Assembly: GCA_027618855.1 (NCBI GenBank)
Contig: JAQCID010000001.1
Location: 1 to 23,344, forward strand
Length of the DNA stretch: 23,344 nt
Source of the DNA: Bacteroidota bacterium
Lineage (GTDB): Bacteria > Bacteroidota > Bacteroidia > Flavobacteriales_D > Sanyastnellaceae
Direction: 5' to 3'
Part shown: positions 8,323 to 15,582 of the stretch, one piece after another
How positions within the stretch are numbered: position 1 is the first letter of the stretch
How the letters are laid out: every line of letters begins with the position of its first letter
Program-made: the position numbers and the translations under genes
Notes under the pieces: model-generated
Seen by the model: only the letters and a program-made list of their open reading frames with translations
What the model was told of the DNA's origin: nothing
Databases searched by the model: none

Positions 8323-8778
8323 ATGGGATTACAATCAGAAATAGTAGGTCAGGTTCGCGCCCTTGTTGCTGGGGAGGAGAATGTTGTGGCAAATCTCGCG
8401 AACACATCGGCCCTGTTGATGAGTGCTACATCGTGGCATTGGGTGGGTTTTTATCTGGTTGATAAAACGAAAAACGAATTGGTCCTGGGACCGTTTCAAG
8501 GGCCTGTCGCGTGTACAAGGTTGAGTATGGGCCGAGGGGTTTGTGCCAAATCATGGGCGCTAAAACAAACAATTGTGATTGACGATGTGGAGTCTTTTGA
8601 AGGTCATATTGCTTGTAGTTCGCTCTCAAAATCAGAAGTTGTCGTTCCCATTCTATATGATGGAGTCGTGGTGGGAGTGTTGGATATAGACAGTGTTGAA
8701 TTAAATGGTTTTTCTTCTTCGGATGTTAAAATTCTAGAGGAGGTCGTCCAAATTATAGAGGCACAATGGCGCGGATAG
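8323..8778 (+). CDS. msrC: Free methionine-(R)-sulfoxide reductase (GAF domain, fRMsr)
   Basis: The enzyme reduces free L-methionine-(R)-sulfoxide, repairing oxidised methionine in the cytoplasm. The 151-residue protein is a single GAF domain. SWHWVGFYLVD (37-47), LVLGPFQGPVACTRL (53-67), GRGVCAKS and FEGHIACSS are the family signature. The three catalytic/resolving cysteines are Cys64, Cys74 and Cys98; their spacing (10 and 24) equals that of E. coli Cys84/94/118. The start is the ATG at 8323: an in-frame TTG at 8308 falls inside the -7 promoter box. The gene overlaps the following lipoprotein gene by 13 bases, suggesting translational coupling. Confidence 0.93.
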   Translation: MGLQSEIVGQVRALVAGEENVVANLANTSALLMSATSWHWVGFYLVDKTKNELVLGPFQGPVACTRLSMGRGVCAKSWALKQTIVIDDVESFEGHIACSSLSKSEVVVPILYDGVVVGVLDIDSVELNGFSSSDVKILEEVVQIIEAQWRG

Positions 8779-10331
8779 GCACACGTTTTTCAGGAATAAT
8801 AGTTCTTTATCTCCTCAGCATGTCATGTGCCCAAATGGGCGTTCCATCTGGCGGTGAGGTCGATCTAACGCCGCCGGAAATAATTTCAATGTCTCCCGCA
8901 CTTGGCGCAACAGATGTGTCTGTCGAAGCAGGAGGAACGATTGAAGTGATATTCGATGAATATGTGAATGTTCGCGAGCTTGGTGCACAGCTTCTTGTTT
9001 CTCCCCCCCTTTCAACACCGATTGAGTGGCGTATGCGTGGTAAAACAGTCACATTTACTTGGCTTGAGCCATTAATTGACAATGTGACCTACGTGTTTCA
9101 ATTTGGGGATGCGGTGATTGACGTCCATGAAGGGAATCCAACAGATGACTTTATACATGCTTTTTCTACCGGCGCGGATTTGGACACCCTGTCTTTGAGC
9201 GGTACCGTTGTGGATGCTTTTTCTGGGTCCGCGATGACAAGGGTGAGAATTTTCTTATTTGATTCAGAAGAGACAGGGGATTCAATCGCAAAAGGCCTCA
9301 AGCCGCAGTTTATGGGAACCACAGATGAGCAAGGATTCTTCACAATCAGGTATTTACCTGTGGGAAATTACAGGGTGATGGCCGTTGATGATCAAGATAG
9401 AAATTATCAGTGGACCACAGGGGAGTCATTGGCTATTTGCGAGGATACAATTCGGGTCACAGGCCATGATACTCTGAAAAGCAATATGAGGATGCAGGCG
9501 ACCCCGATGTCAGTCGTCAAGTACTTTGTTCATTCTGTGAGGGATTCTTTGGGACTTGTCCAAATAGAAATGAGTCAGAAATTCACGCCCAGTGACTCCG
9601 TAGATGTAGGTTCTCAAAAGAGTCATTCCGAAGGGGTGAATTTGTGGGTCTGGGGTGATCACATCGAGAACCATTCGGTCGTTTGGCCTGGCATAGACAC
9701 TTTGGCTGTTTCTGAAATAAATATTGAGGATGCGGTAGGTTTTGAAGCCACACAAGGCCCAGGCGGTAAAATCGCAACAACGAATAAAGTTGAAATTCAA
9801 TTTACGCGCCCCATAGAAGGGACGGTTGACACTCTATTTGTTGTCACTGGGATTGATTCTTCTGAGGTGCAAATAGATTCGATTTGGACAAAAGAAAACG
9901 ATCCGTTTTCAATTGAAATCGCAGGGCAGTTTAACAGAGGGAATAGCTTCGAAATCATGCTCATGCCCGGTGCTGTGCAAGGTCAAGGAGCGCAGGAGTT
10001 GCAGGACACTTCATCTTTTAAATGGAGCATCTTTCAAAGCAACGAGCTCGGAGAAATAGAGGTGATCATCCATCAAGTAGGATGGCTACAACTTATTTCT
10101 GCAAATGGAGAAGTGACAAAAGAAATGGAGTTAACCGAAGGTCAACCAGCCATCTTTAAAGATCTTACGCCTGGGACTTACAGCTTAAAATGGAAAGGGG
10201 ATTCAAATCAAAATGGATCTTGGGAATCTGTGAGTCTGTCCCAGTGGAAATCTCCAGAAGCCTCTCAAATGTTGAATACCAAGGTGAAAGTGAAAGCAGA
10301 TTGGCGCCACCAAATACAATGGCTAGACTAG
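8766..10331 (+). CDS. Ig-like domain lipoprotein (Big_5-type plus carboxypeptidase-regulatory-like domain)
   Basis: This 521-residue predicted lipoprotein starts with basic residues, a hydrophobic stretch (9-17) and a cysteine at 21 (LLSMSC) that would be lipidated; the -3 residue is Ser rather than Leu, acceptable but not ideal. The sequence after the cysteine, VPSGGEVDLTPPEIISMSPALGATDV, has the Gly-Gly/Thr-Pro-Pro pattern common at the start of Bacteroidota Ig-like lipoproteins. Residues about 36-137 form a bacterial Ig-like (Big_5/SbsA-like) domain, and about 142-215 a carboxypeptidase-regulatory-like beta-sandwich (LSGTVVDAFSGSAM... LPVGNYRVMAVDD). The rest is beta-rich with no recognised motif, ending in another short transthyretin-like stretch (LTPGTYSLKWKGDSNQNGSW). 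It is probably periplasmic or outer-membrane attached. Function is unknown. It overlaps msrC by 13 bases. Confidence 0.85.
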   Translation: MARIGTRFSGIIVLYLLSMSCAQMGVPSGGEVDLTPPEIISMSPALGATDVSVEAGGTIEVIFDEYVNVRELGAQLLVSPPLSTPIEWRMRGKTVTFTWLEPLIDNVTYVFQFGDAVIDVHEGNPTDDFIHAFSTGADLDTLSLSGTVVDAFSGSAMTRVRIFLFDSEETGDSIAKGLKPQFMGTTDEQGFFTIRYLPVGNYRVMAVDDQDRNYQWTTGESLAICEDTIRVTGHDTLKSNMRMQATPMSVVKYFVHSVRDSLGLVQIEMSQKFTPSDSVDVGSQKSHSEGVNLWVWGDHIENHSVVWPGIDTLAVSEINIEDAVGFEATQGPGGKIATTNKVEIQFTRPIEGTVDTLFVVTGIDSSEVQIDSIWTKENDPFSIEIAGQFNRGNSFEIMLMPGAVQGQGAQELQDTSSFKWSIFQSNELGEIEVIIHQVGWLQLISANGEVTKEMELTEGQPAIFKDLTPGTYSLKWKGDSNQNGSWESVSLSQWKSPEASQMLNTKVKVKADWRHQIQWLD

Positions 10332-10365
10332 GAAGCCCATGCTTTAACAGTTTGATTTTATCGAT

Positions 10366-11640
10366 TCATTTTATTGCATCCGTGAGGATTTGTCCAAACC
10401 GTGCAATGTCCTCAAAAGAATTGTAAAGTGGCACAGGAGCCATTCGAATAACGTCTGGTTCACGCCAGTCAACTACGACACCCGAAGCAGAAAGCTTGTC
10501 GTAAAGATCACGACCCTGTCCATGTGCAACGATGCTAAGTTGACATCCTCGTTCCTCGGGATTTGAAGGGGTGAGAATTTCCAGGTCTGTTTCTGTAACA
10601 GCTGCAACTGCATGAATCGTTTTTTCTAAAAATGAAGTGAGTCGAATGGATCGTTCTCTTAATGCATCAATTCCACCAGCAGATTCAAAAATATCAAGGG
10701 AAAGCTTGTGAATTGCCATGTTTAGAACGGGAGCATTGCTGAGCTGCCATGATTCGGCTGTCCCCATACTTGCATAGTCTGGCTCCATCTTAAAACGCGA
10801 ATCCTTGTCGTGACCCCACCAACCTTCAAAACGTGGAAGTTGTGTTGTGTGATGACGTGAATGTATGAACGCACCCCCTACTGCCCCAGGACCCGAATTT
10901 AAATATTTATAACTGCACCAGCACGCAAAATCGACTCCCCAATCATGCAGTTTGAATGGCACATTGCCAACACCATGAGCGAGGTCGAATCCACAAAGAG
11001 CACCTACTTGATGTGCAGCTTTTGTGATTCGTTCAAGATTATGCAACTGTCCATTGTAATAATTAACCCCCCCGATCATCACAGTTGCGAGCTCTTCTCC
11101 GGCATCAGAAATTGCTTTTTCAATATCTTCTATCCGCAGCAGATGTTCTCCTTCTCTTGGCGCAATTTCTATGAGATCTTCATCTGGATTTCCCCCATGA
11201 AAACGTATTTGGCTTACTAGCGTATATCGATCCGAAGGGAAGGATTTAAGTTCGCAGATAATCTTCGTGCGCCTGGCTGAAGGACGGTAAAAGCTGACGA
11301 GTAAAAGGTGCAGGTTGACAGTTAACGCGTTCATCGCGATAACTTCAGTGGGCTCGGCCCCCACCATGGCCGCCAGTCTTTCACTGAAAAGTTCGTGATA
11401 ATGCATCCATGGATTACGAGCACGGAAATGACCCTCTACGCCGAATTCTGCCCAATCATCAAGTTCTATCTGTAAAATCTTAGACGCTTCACGAGGTTGT
11501 AGCCCCAAACTGTTGCCTGTAAAATACAACGTGTCCTTTCCGTTGTGTTGAGGAATAAGAAATTGTTCTCTGAATTTACTTAAAGGATCAGAGGCATCTA
11601 ATGCGCACGCAAAATCTATTGTTGGAAGAGTGGACTTCAT
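10366..11640 (-). CDS. kynU: Kynureninase
   Basis: The PLP-dependent hydrolase cleaves L-kynurenine to anthranilate and 3-hydroxykynurenine to 3-hydroxyanthranilate, on the route from tryptophan to quinolinate and NAD. The 424-residue protein has the family landmarks YFTGNSLGLQPR (39-50), the PLP-contacting FDLAHGVGN (Asp219, His222), the Schiff-base lysine Lys245 in CSYKYLNSGPG, and the FEGWWGHDK substrate-pocket region (271-279). Length is normal for the family. The gene lies 19 bases downstream of the UbiA-like gene, yet has its own TAGATTTG box in that gap, four bases before the ATG. The next pathway enzyme, 3-hydroxyanthranilate dioxygenase, begins at the right edge of the window. The gene converges on the lipoprotein gene with a 34-base gap and no visible terminator. 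Confidence 0.95.
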   Translation of the reverse strand: MKSTLPTIDFACALDASDPLSKFREQFLIPQHNGKDTLYFTGNSLGLQPREASKILQIELDDWAEFGVEGHFRARNPWMHYHELFSERLAAMVGAEPTEVIAMNALTVNLHLLLVSFYRPSARRTKIICELKSFPSDRYTLVSQIRFHGGNPDEDLIEIAPREGEHLLRIEDIEKAISDAGEELATVMIGGVNYYNGQLHNLERITKAAHQVGALCGFDLAHGVGNVPFKLHDWGVDFACWCSYKYLNSGPGAVGGAFIHSRHHTTQLPRFEGWWGHDKDSRFKMEPDYASMGTAESWQLSNAPVLNMAIHKLSLDIFESAGGIDALRERSIRLTSFLEKTIHAVAAVTETDLEILTPSNPEERGCQLSIVAHGQGRDLYDKLSASGVVVDWREPDVIRMAPVPLYNSFEDIARFGQILTDAIK

Positions 11641-11644
11641 TGTG

Positions 11645-11652
11645 CAAATCTA
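11645..11652 (-). promoter_or_regulatory. kynU promoter -7 box, four bases before the start codon
   Basis: TAGATTTG on the minus strand is an exact TAnnTTTG, followed by CACA and the ATG of kynU. It lies in the 19-base gap after the UbiA-like gene, so kynU probably has its own near-leaderless transcript besides any read-through. No TTG is found at the -33 distance. Confidence 0.55.
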
Positions 11653-11659
11653 CATTACG

Positions 11660-12508
11660 CTAAATGAAACAGAGCGCGCTTATCGGTAAAGCACACATTT
11701 GTACCACAAGGATTCCGTCGAGAACAATGGTGTGATATATTTCATGTCGATTTATCCCAGCAAAAGGAGGCGAAACAAAGGGTATGGTAACGACAGCATG
11801 TATGCCTAAAGCAATCCCCACATAACCATTAATTGATTGCGATGCAGCGAGTCCAAACCACAAAATTGCCGAAGACCCGACGAGAATCATCGCCCAATAT
11901 AACGATGAAGCAACCCCAATTGTTTGTGGCATAGTTTTCATGTCCAATCGGTCTATGTCTAGATCTCTCACATCGAAAGGAATGGTAAGTCCTGCAATAT
12001 ATAATCCCCGGGAAAGGACGATGGCAAGCACAGTCCACACATCTACATCATACTCTAAACCAGTTAAGTAAATCGGGAGTATGACCGTGGCGATTGCCCA
12101 CACCAAAGAAATGAATGGCAATTTTAAATAGGGAATTTCTCTCGCAGGAACCATTGCATACATAAGACCTGTGGTGATTAAAAAGAGGCCTACAATAAGC
12201 GTCGAAGTGGAGAGCATCACATCCACAAATAAAAAAGCCGCAACCACGATTGAGGCCCAAATAATGAACAATCCCAACCCGTAGCTCTTCATATATGCAT
12301 TTCTTTCTGCGGGAGCAGATGATGGAAAAAACATGGTTTTTATGAATCGTTGTGTTGTGTATCCCAGCCCTGTTAAGGCGCCAACAATCAATGCCGCTTG
12401 AAAAAACGCCCCTTCCAAGCCCAATGCAAATCCAGACAAATACACGGTTACGCCAGCCCCCAGTGCGATGACAATGTGAGAAAATCCCAGGATCTTAATA
12501 AGTCGCAT
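11660..12508 (-). CDS. UbiA-like polytopic membrane protein (prenyltransferase family, first Asp motif missing)
   Basis: A 282-residue integral membrane protein with about eight or nine hydrophobic segments. Residues 176-198 (IPFDVRDLDIDRLDMKTMPQTIG) match the second Asp-rich motif of UbiA-superfamily aromatic prenyltransferases, with Asp179, Asp182, Asp184 and Asp186. The first motif, normally NDxxDxxxD in the loop after the second helix, is not present: the matching loop reads YTTQRFIKTMFFPSS (50-64) with no aspartate. The superfamily transfers polyprenyl groups to quinone or heme precursors using Mg bound by both motifs, so classical activity is doubtful. A divergent Bacteroidota branch with another role is likely. 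It is immediately upstream of kynU, but no functional link is evident. Divergent from gcvP. Confidence 0.75.
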   Translation of the reverse strand: MRLIKILGFSHIVIALGAGVTVYLSGFALGLEGAFFQAALIVGALTGLGYTTQRFIKTMFFPSSAPAERNAYMKSYGLGLFIIWASIVVAAFLFVDVMLSTSTLIVGLFLITTGLMYAMVPAREIPYLKLPFISLVWAIATVILPIYLTGLEYDVDVWTVLAIVLSRGLYIAGLTIPFDVRDLDIDRLDMKTMPQTIGVASSLYWAMILVGSSAILWFGLAASQSINGYVGIALGIHAVVTIPFVSPPFAGINRHEIYHTIVLDGILVVQMCALPISALCFI

Positions 12509-12512
12509 GATG

Positions 12513-12520
12513 CAAAGGTG
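12513..12520 (-). promoter_or_regulatory. Promoter-like -7 box before the UbiA-like gene
   Basis: On the minus strand CACCTTTG (7/8 match to TAnnTTTG) is followed by CATC and the ATG at 12508, giving the four-base geometry seen at secA, kynU and others. No TTG lies at the -33 distance. Confidence 0.4.
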
Positions 12521-12561
12521 AGAAATTCATCTCATAAGATGATGTTTCGCAAGCTTCAAGA

Positions 12562-12569
12562 TATATTTG
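12562..12569 (+). promoter_or_regulatory. gcvP promoter -7 box
   Basis: TATATTTG is an exact TAnnTTTG box, 36 bases before the gcvP ATG at 12606. No exact TTG lies 17-23 bases upstream. The leader is long enough for regulation, unlike the divergent UbiA-like gene. No glycine riboswitch fits in these 36 bases. Confidence 0.55.
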
Positions 12570-12605
12570 CTTTTTTTTAGTTGCTCAATTTTTACATTTC
12601 TTCAT

Positions 12606-15488
12606 ATGGAAATTGGAAGTTTTGCCTCAAGGCATATGGGTCCTCGTTTTGAAGACCAAAAATCAATGCTCTCAGCCATTGGCTACGGCTCAATTGATGA
12701 ACTTATTGACAAAACCGTTCCTGCGGCGATACGACTTAGGGAACCGTTAAATCTCCCGAGTGCATTGACGGAAAGCGAATATCTAGAACATCTAGATGAA
12801 CTCGCTTCAAAAAATTCAACGTTTAGAAATTATATCGGGATGGGGTATTACCCCACCGAAGTTCCCAGCGTAATACGTCGAAATATATTGGAGAATCCGG
12901 GTTGGTATACTGCGTATACTCCGTATCAAGCTGAGATTGCTCAAGGCCGACTTGAAGCTTTGTTGAATTTCCAAACAGTGGTTTGTGATCTTACAGGAAA
13001 GGAAATGGCAAATGCTTCTTTGCTAGACGAGGGGACGGCAGCTGCAGAAGCGATGGCGATGCTGTTTTCTGCGCGACCTAGAAAGCAAGAAAAAGCCGGT
13101 GCAAATACCTTTCTTGTTGACACAGCTGTTTATCCCCAGACTTTTGACGTGATGAAGACCAGGGCGTCGTCTTTAGGGATAAATCTTCTCGAACTTCCAC
13201 GTTCGGAGTGGATCTTTTCAGGTGATATGTACGGCTGCTTGTTGCAATATCCGGATGCGAATGGAGAGGCTGAAAACCTTGAGGATTTGGTTTCTTTGGC
13301 ACATGAATCAGACGTCAAAGTAGTGATGGCTACGGATCTTATGGCCCTTCTTATGTTGAAGAGCCCAGGCGAAATGGGCGCCGATGTCGTGGTCGGGAAC
13401 TCACAAAGATTTGGCGTTCCGATGGGTTATGGAGGGCCTCATGCCGCATTTTTTGCAGCGGATGTGATCTATAAGAGAAACTTTCCTGGCAGAATCATCG
13501 GGGTGAGTATTGACCGCAGCGGAAACCCTGCTTTGAGAATGGCGTTACAAACCAGAGAGCAACATATACGCCGAGACAAAGCAACCTCAAATATTTGTAC
13601 CGCCCAAGCCCTCCTTGCTGTGATGGCATCGATGTTTGCCGTTTATCATGGACCGCATGGCCTCAGAGCGATCGCTGAGAGAATTCATAAGCGGACGAAA
13701 TCACTCGCTACAGCTTTGGGCTCAAATTCTGGAATGACAGTCGTCAACCACTGCTACTTTGACACACTGAAAATTCACGTTCAAGGGGGTGCAGATGAGA
13801 TCAATTCTTTAACTGCGAGAGCAACGGCACTCAAGATTAACCTCCGTTACTTTAACGATGGTGAGCATGTAGGTGTTTCTCTCAATGAAAGAACAAATAT
13901 CGAAGACCTTACAAATCTTTGTTCTGCATTTGGTGTACCTATTATACAAGGTGTTGGCGTCGATCGTGCCTTTTTCGGGACCCTCTATCGCGAGGTGGAT
14001 TATTTAGATCATGTTGTCTTTAATTCTTACAGGTCTGAAACGGCCATGATGAGATATATTAAATACCTTGAGGACAGAGACTTCTCTTTGGTACATGGAA
14101 TGATCCCTTTGGGGTCTTGTACGATGAAACTGAACGCAGCGACAGAACTTATCCCTATTGCATGGTATAAATTCGCAGAGCTTCATCCGTTCTGCCCACC
14201 AGATCAAGCAAGTGGGATGATAGAAATCCTGAAAAATCTCGAAGAAGATTTGGCTGAAATCACTGGACTTGATCGCGTTACGCTACAACCAAATAGCGGT
14301 GCCAATGGAGAGTATACGGGGATGTTGGTGATTCAGGCCTACCATGCAAGCCGTGGGGAGGGACATAGAAAAGTGTGTCTTATTCCTTCCAGTGCACATG
14401 GCACAAATCCTGCCAGTGCAGTCATGGCTGGATTAAGTATCGTCGTCGTAGGTTGTCAGAAAAATGGGGATATTGATATAGATGACCTCAAAATGAAGGC
14501 AGCACTACACAGTGAAAATCTAAGTTCAATTATGATTACCTACCCCTCCACGCATGGCGTGTATGAGGAAGGAATTTTAGAAATCACAGAGACCATTCAC
14601 GCTCACGGAGGACAAGTGTATATGGATGGCGCAAATATGAATGCTCAGGTAGGGCTTACAAGTCCAGGGAATATTGGAGCGGATGTTTGTCACCTCAACC
14701 TTCACAAGACATTTGCGATCCCCCATGGTGGAGGTGGACCCGGTGTAGGTCCTATAGGTGTCGCCAAGCATTTAACACCGTTTCTACCTGGACACTCCGT
14801 AGTGCATAAAGGCGGTGAGAAATCTATTTCTGCTGTTAGCTCTGCGCCTTTCGGAAGTGCGCTTATAAGCCTCGTGCCATATGCTTACTTACGAATGTTG
14901 GGTCAGAAAGGAGTCACCCAAGCGACAGAAGTAGCTATTTTAAACGCAAACTATCTCAAATCACGTCTTGAAGGATCTTACGACATTCTATATCAAGGAA
15001 GCAACAATACTGTTGCACATGAAATGATTATTGATTGCCGTTCATTTAAATCGTGTGGGATAGAAGTCACAGATATCGCCAAACGTCTTATTGATTACGG
15101 TTTTCATGCCCCAACGATGTCGTGGCCAGTTGCAGGAACGATGATGATCGAACCTACAGAAAGCGAGTCCAAAGAGGAATTGGATCGTTTTGTGGATGCT
15201 TTATTAAGCATCCGAGAAGAGATAAGATCAATCGAAAATGGAGAAGTAGATATCACTGACAACGTCTTAAAAATGGCGCCTCATACTATTTCGGAAGCCA
15301 CTGCTTCAGAATGGTCTCATCCATATTCAAGAGAAATGGCAGTGTACCCAGTGGAAGGTCTGAAAACACGAAAGTTTTGGGCTCCAGTGGCACGCGTAAA
15401 TGACACGTATGGAGACAGAAACTTAGTCTGTAGCTGCCCACCAATTTCTGATTTTATGGAAGATGAAGCAGAAGCTATCCACATGTGA
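12606..15488 (+). CDS. gcvP: Glycine dehydrogenase (decarboxylating), P protein of the glycine cleavage system
   Basis: The PLP enzyme decarboxylates glycine and passes the aminomethyl group to the lipoyl H protein, the first step of glycine cleavage that feeds one-carbon units. The 960-residue protein is a single chain with both GDC-P halves, like E. coli GcvP (957). The N-terminal half begins FASRHMGP and contains NYIGMGYYPTEVPSVIRRNI and NPGWYTAYTPYQAEIAQGRLE; the C-terminal half has MIPLGSCTMKLNA and the glycine-rich PHGGGGPGVGPIGV. The PLP lysine is Lys701 in HLNLHKTFAIPHGG. The in-frame TTG at 12567 overlaps the promoter box and is rejected. The gcvH and gcvT genes are not in the window, so the complex is encoded at scattered loci, common in Bacteroidota. 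Confidence 0.97.
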   Translation: MEIGSFASRHMGPRFEDQKSMLSAIGYGSIDELIDKTVPAAIRLREPLNLPSALTESEYLEHLDELASKNSTFRNYIGMGYYPTEVPSVIRRNILENPGWYTAYTPYQAEIAQGRLEALLNFQTVVCDLTGKEMANASLLDEGTAAAEAMAMLFSARPRKQEKAGANTFLVDTAVYPQTFDVMKTRASSLGINLLELPRSEWIFSGDMYGCLLQYPDANGEAENLEDLVSLAHESDVKVVMATDLMALLMLKSPGEMGADVVVGNSQRFGVPMGYGGPHAAFFAADVIYKRNFPGRIIGVSIDRSGNPALRMALQTREQHIRRDKATSNICTAQALLAVMASMFAVYHGPHGLRAIAERIHKRTKSLATALGSNSGMTVVNHCYFDTLKIHVQGGADEINSLTARATALKINLRYFNDGEHVGVSLNERTNIEDLTNLCSAFGVPIIQGVGVDRAFFGTLYREVDYLDHVVFNSYRSETAMMRYIKYLEDRDFSLVHGMIPLGSCTMKLNAATELIPIAWYKFAELHPFCPPDQASGMIEILKNLEEDLAEITGLDRVTLQPNSGANGEYTGMLVIQAYHASRGEGHRKVCLIPSSAHGTNPASAVMAGLSIVVVGCQKNGDIDIDDLKMKAALHSENLSSIMITYPSTHGVYEEGILEITETIHAHGGQVYMDGANMNAQVGLTSPGNIGADVCHLNLHKTFAIPHGGGGPGVGPIGVAKHLTPFLPGHSVVHKGGEKSISAVSSAPFGSALISLVPYAYLRMLGQKGVTQATEVAILNANYLKSRLEGSYDILYQGSNNTVAHEMIIDCRSFKSCGIEVTDIAKRLIDYGFHAPTMSWPVAGTMMIEPTESESKEELDRFVDALLSIREEIRSIENGEVDITDNVLKMAPHTISEATASEWSHPYSREMAVYPVEGLKTRKFWAPVARVNDTYGDRNLVCSCPPISDFMEDEAEAIHM

Positions 15489-15513
15489 TACTTATCAAGT
15501 AGAGAATAAACAT

Positions 15514-15543
15514 TTGTATCAAGCACTTACGGCTTTATATTTG
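15514..15543 (+). promoter_or_regulatory. Strong promoter of the first T9SS cargo gene
   Basis: TTG (15514-15516), 19 bases, then TATATTTG (15536-15543): exact Bacteroidota -33 and -7 elements at the preferred spacing, 39 bases before the ATG at 15583. No terminator is seen between gcvP and this promoter, so some read-through is possible. Confidence 0.7.
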
Positions 15544-15582
15544 CGATACGAACTCGATTTATAAACCCATAATAGGCTCAAT

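Noticed and set aside
12567..12605. TTG at 12567 as the gcvP start
   Set aside because: It overlaps the TATATTTG promoter box; the GcvP-like sequence begins at ATG 12606.
15484..15520. TGATAC...GTATCA inverted repeat after gcvP as a terminator
   Set aside because: The loop is about 24 bases and there is no T-run; the second arm overlaps the -33 element of the next promoter.
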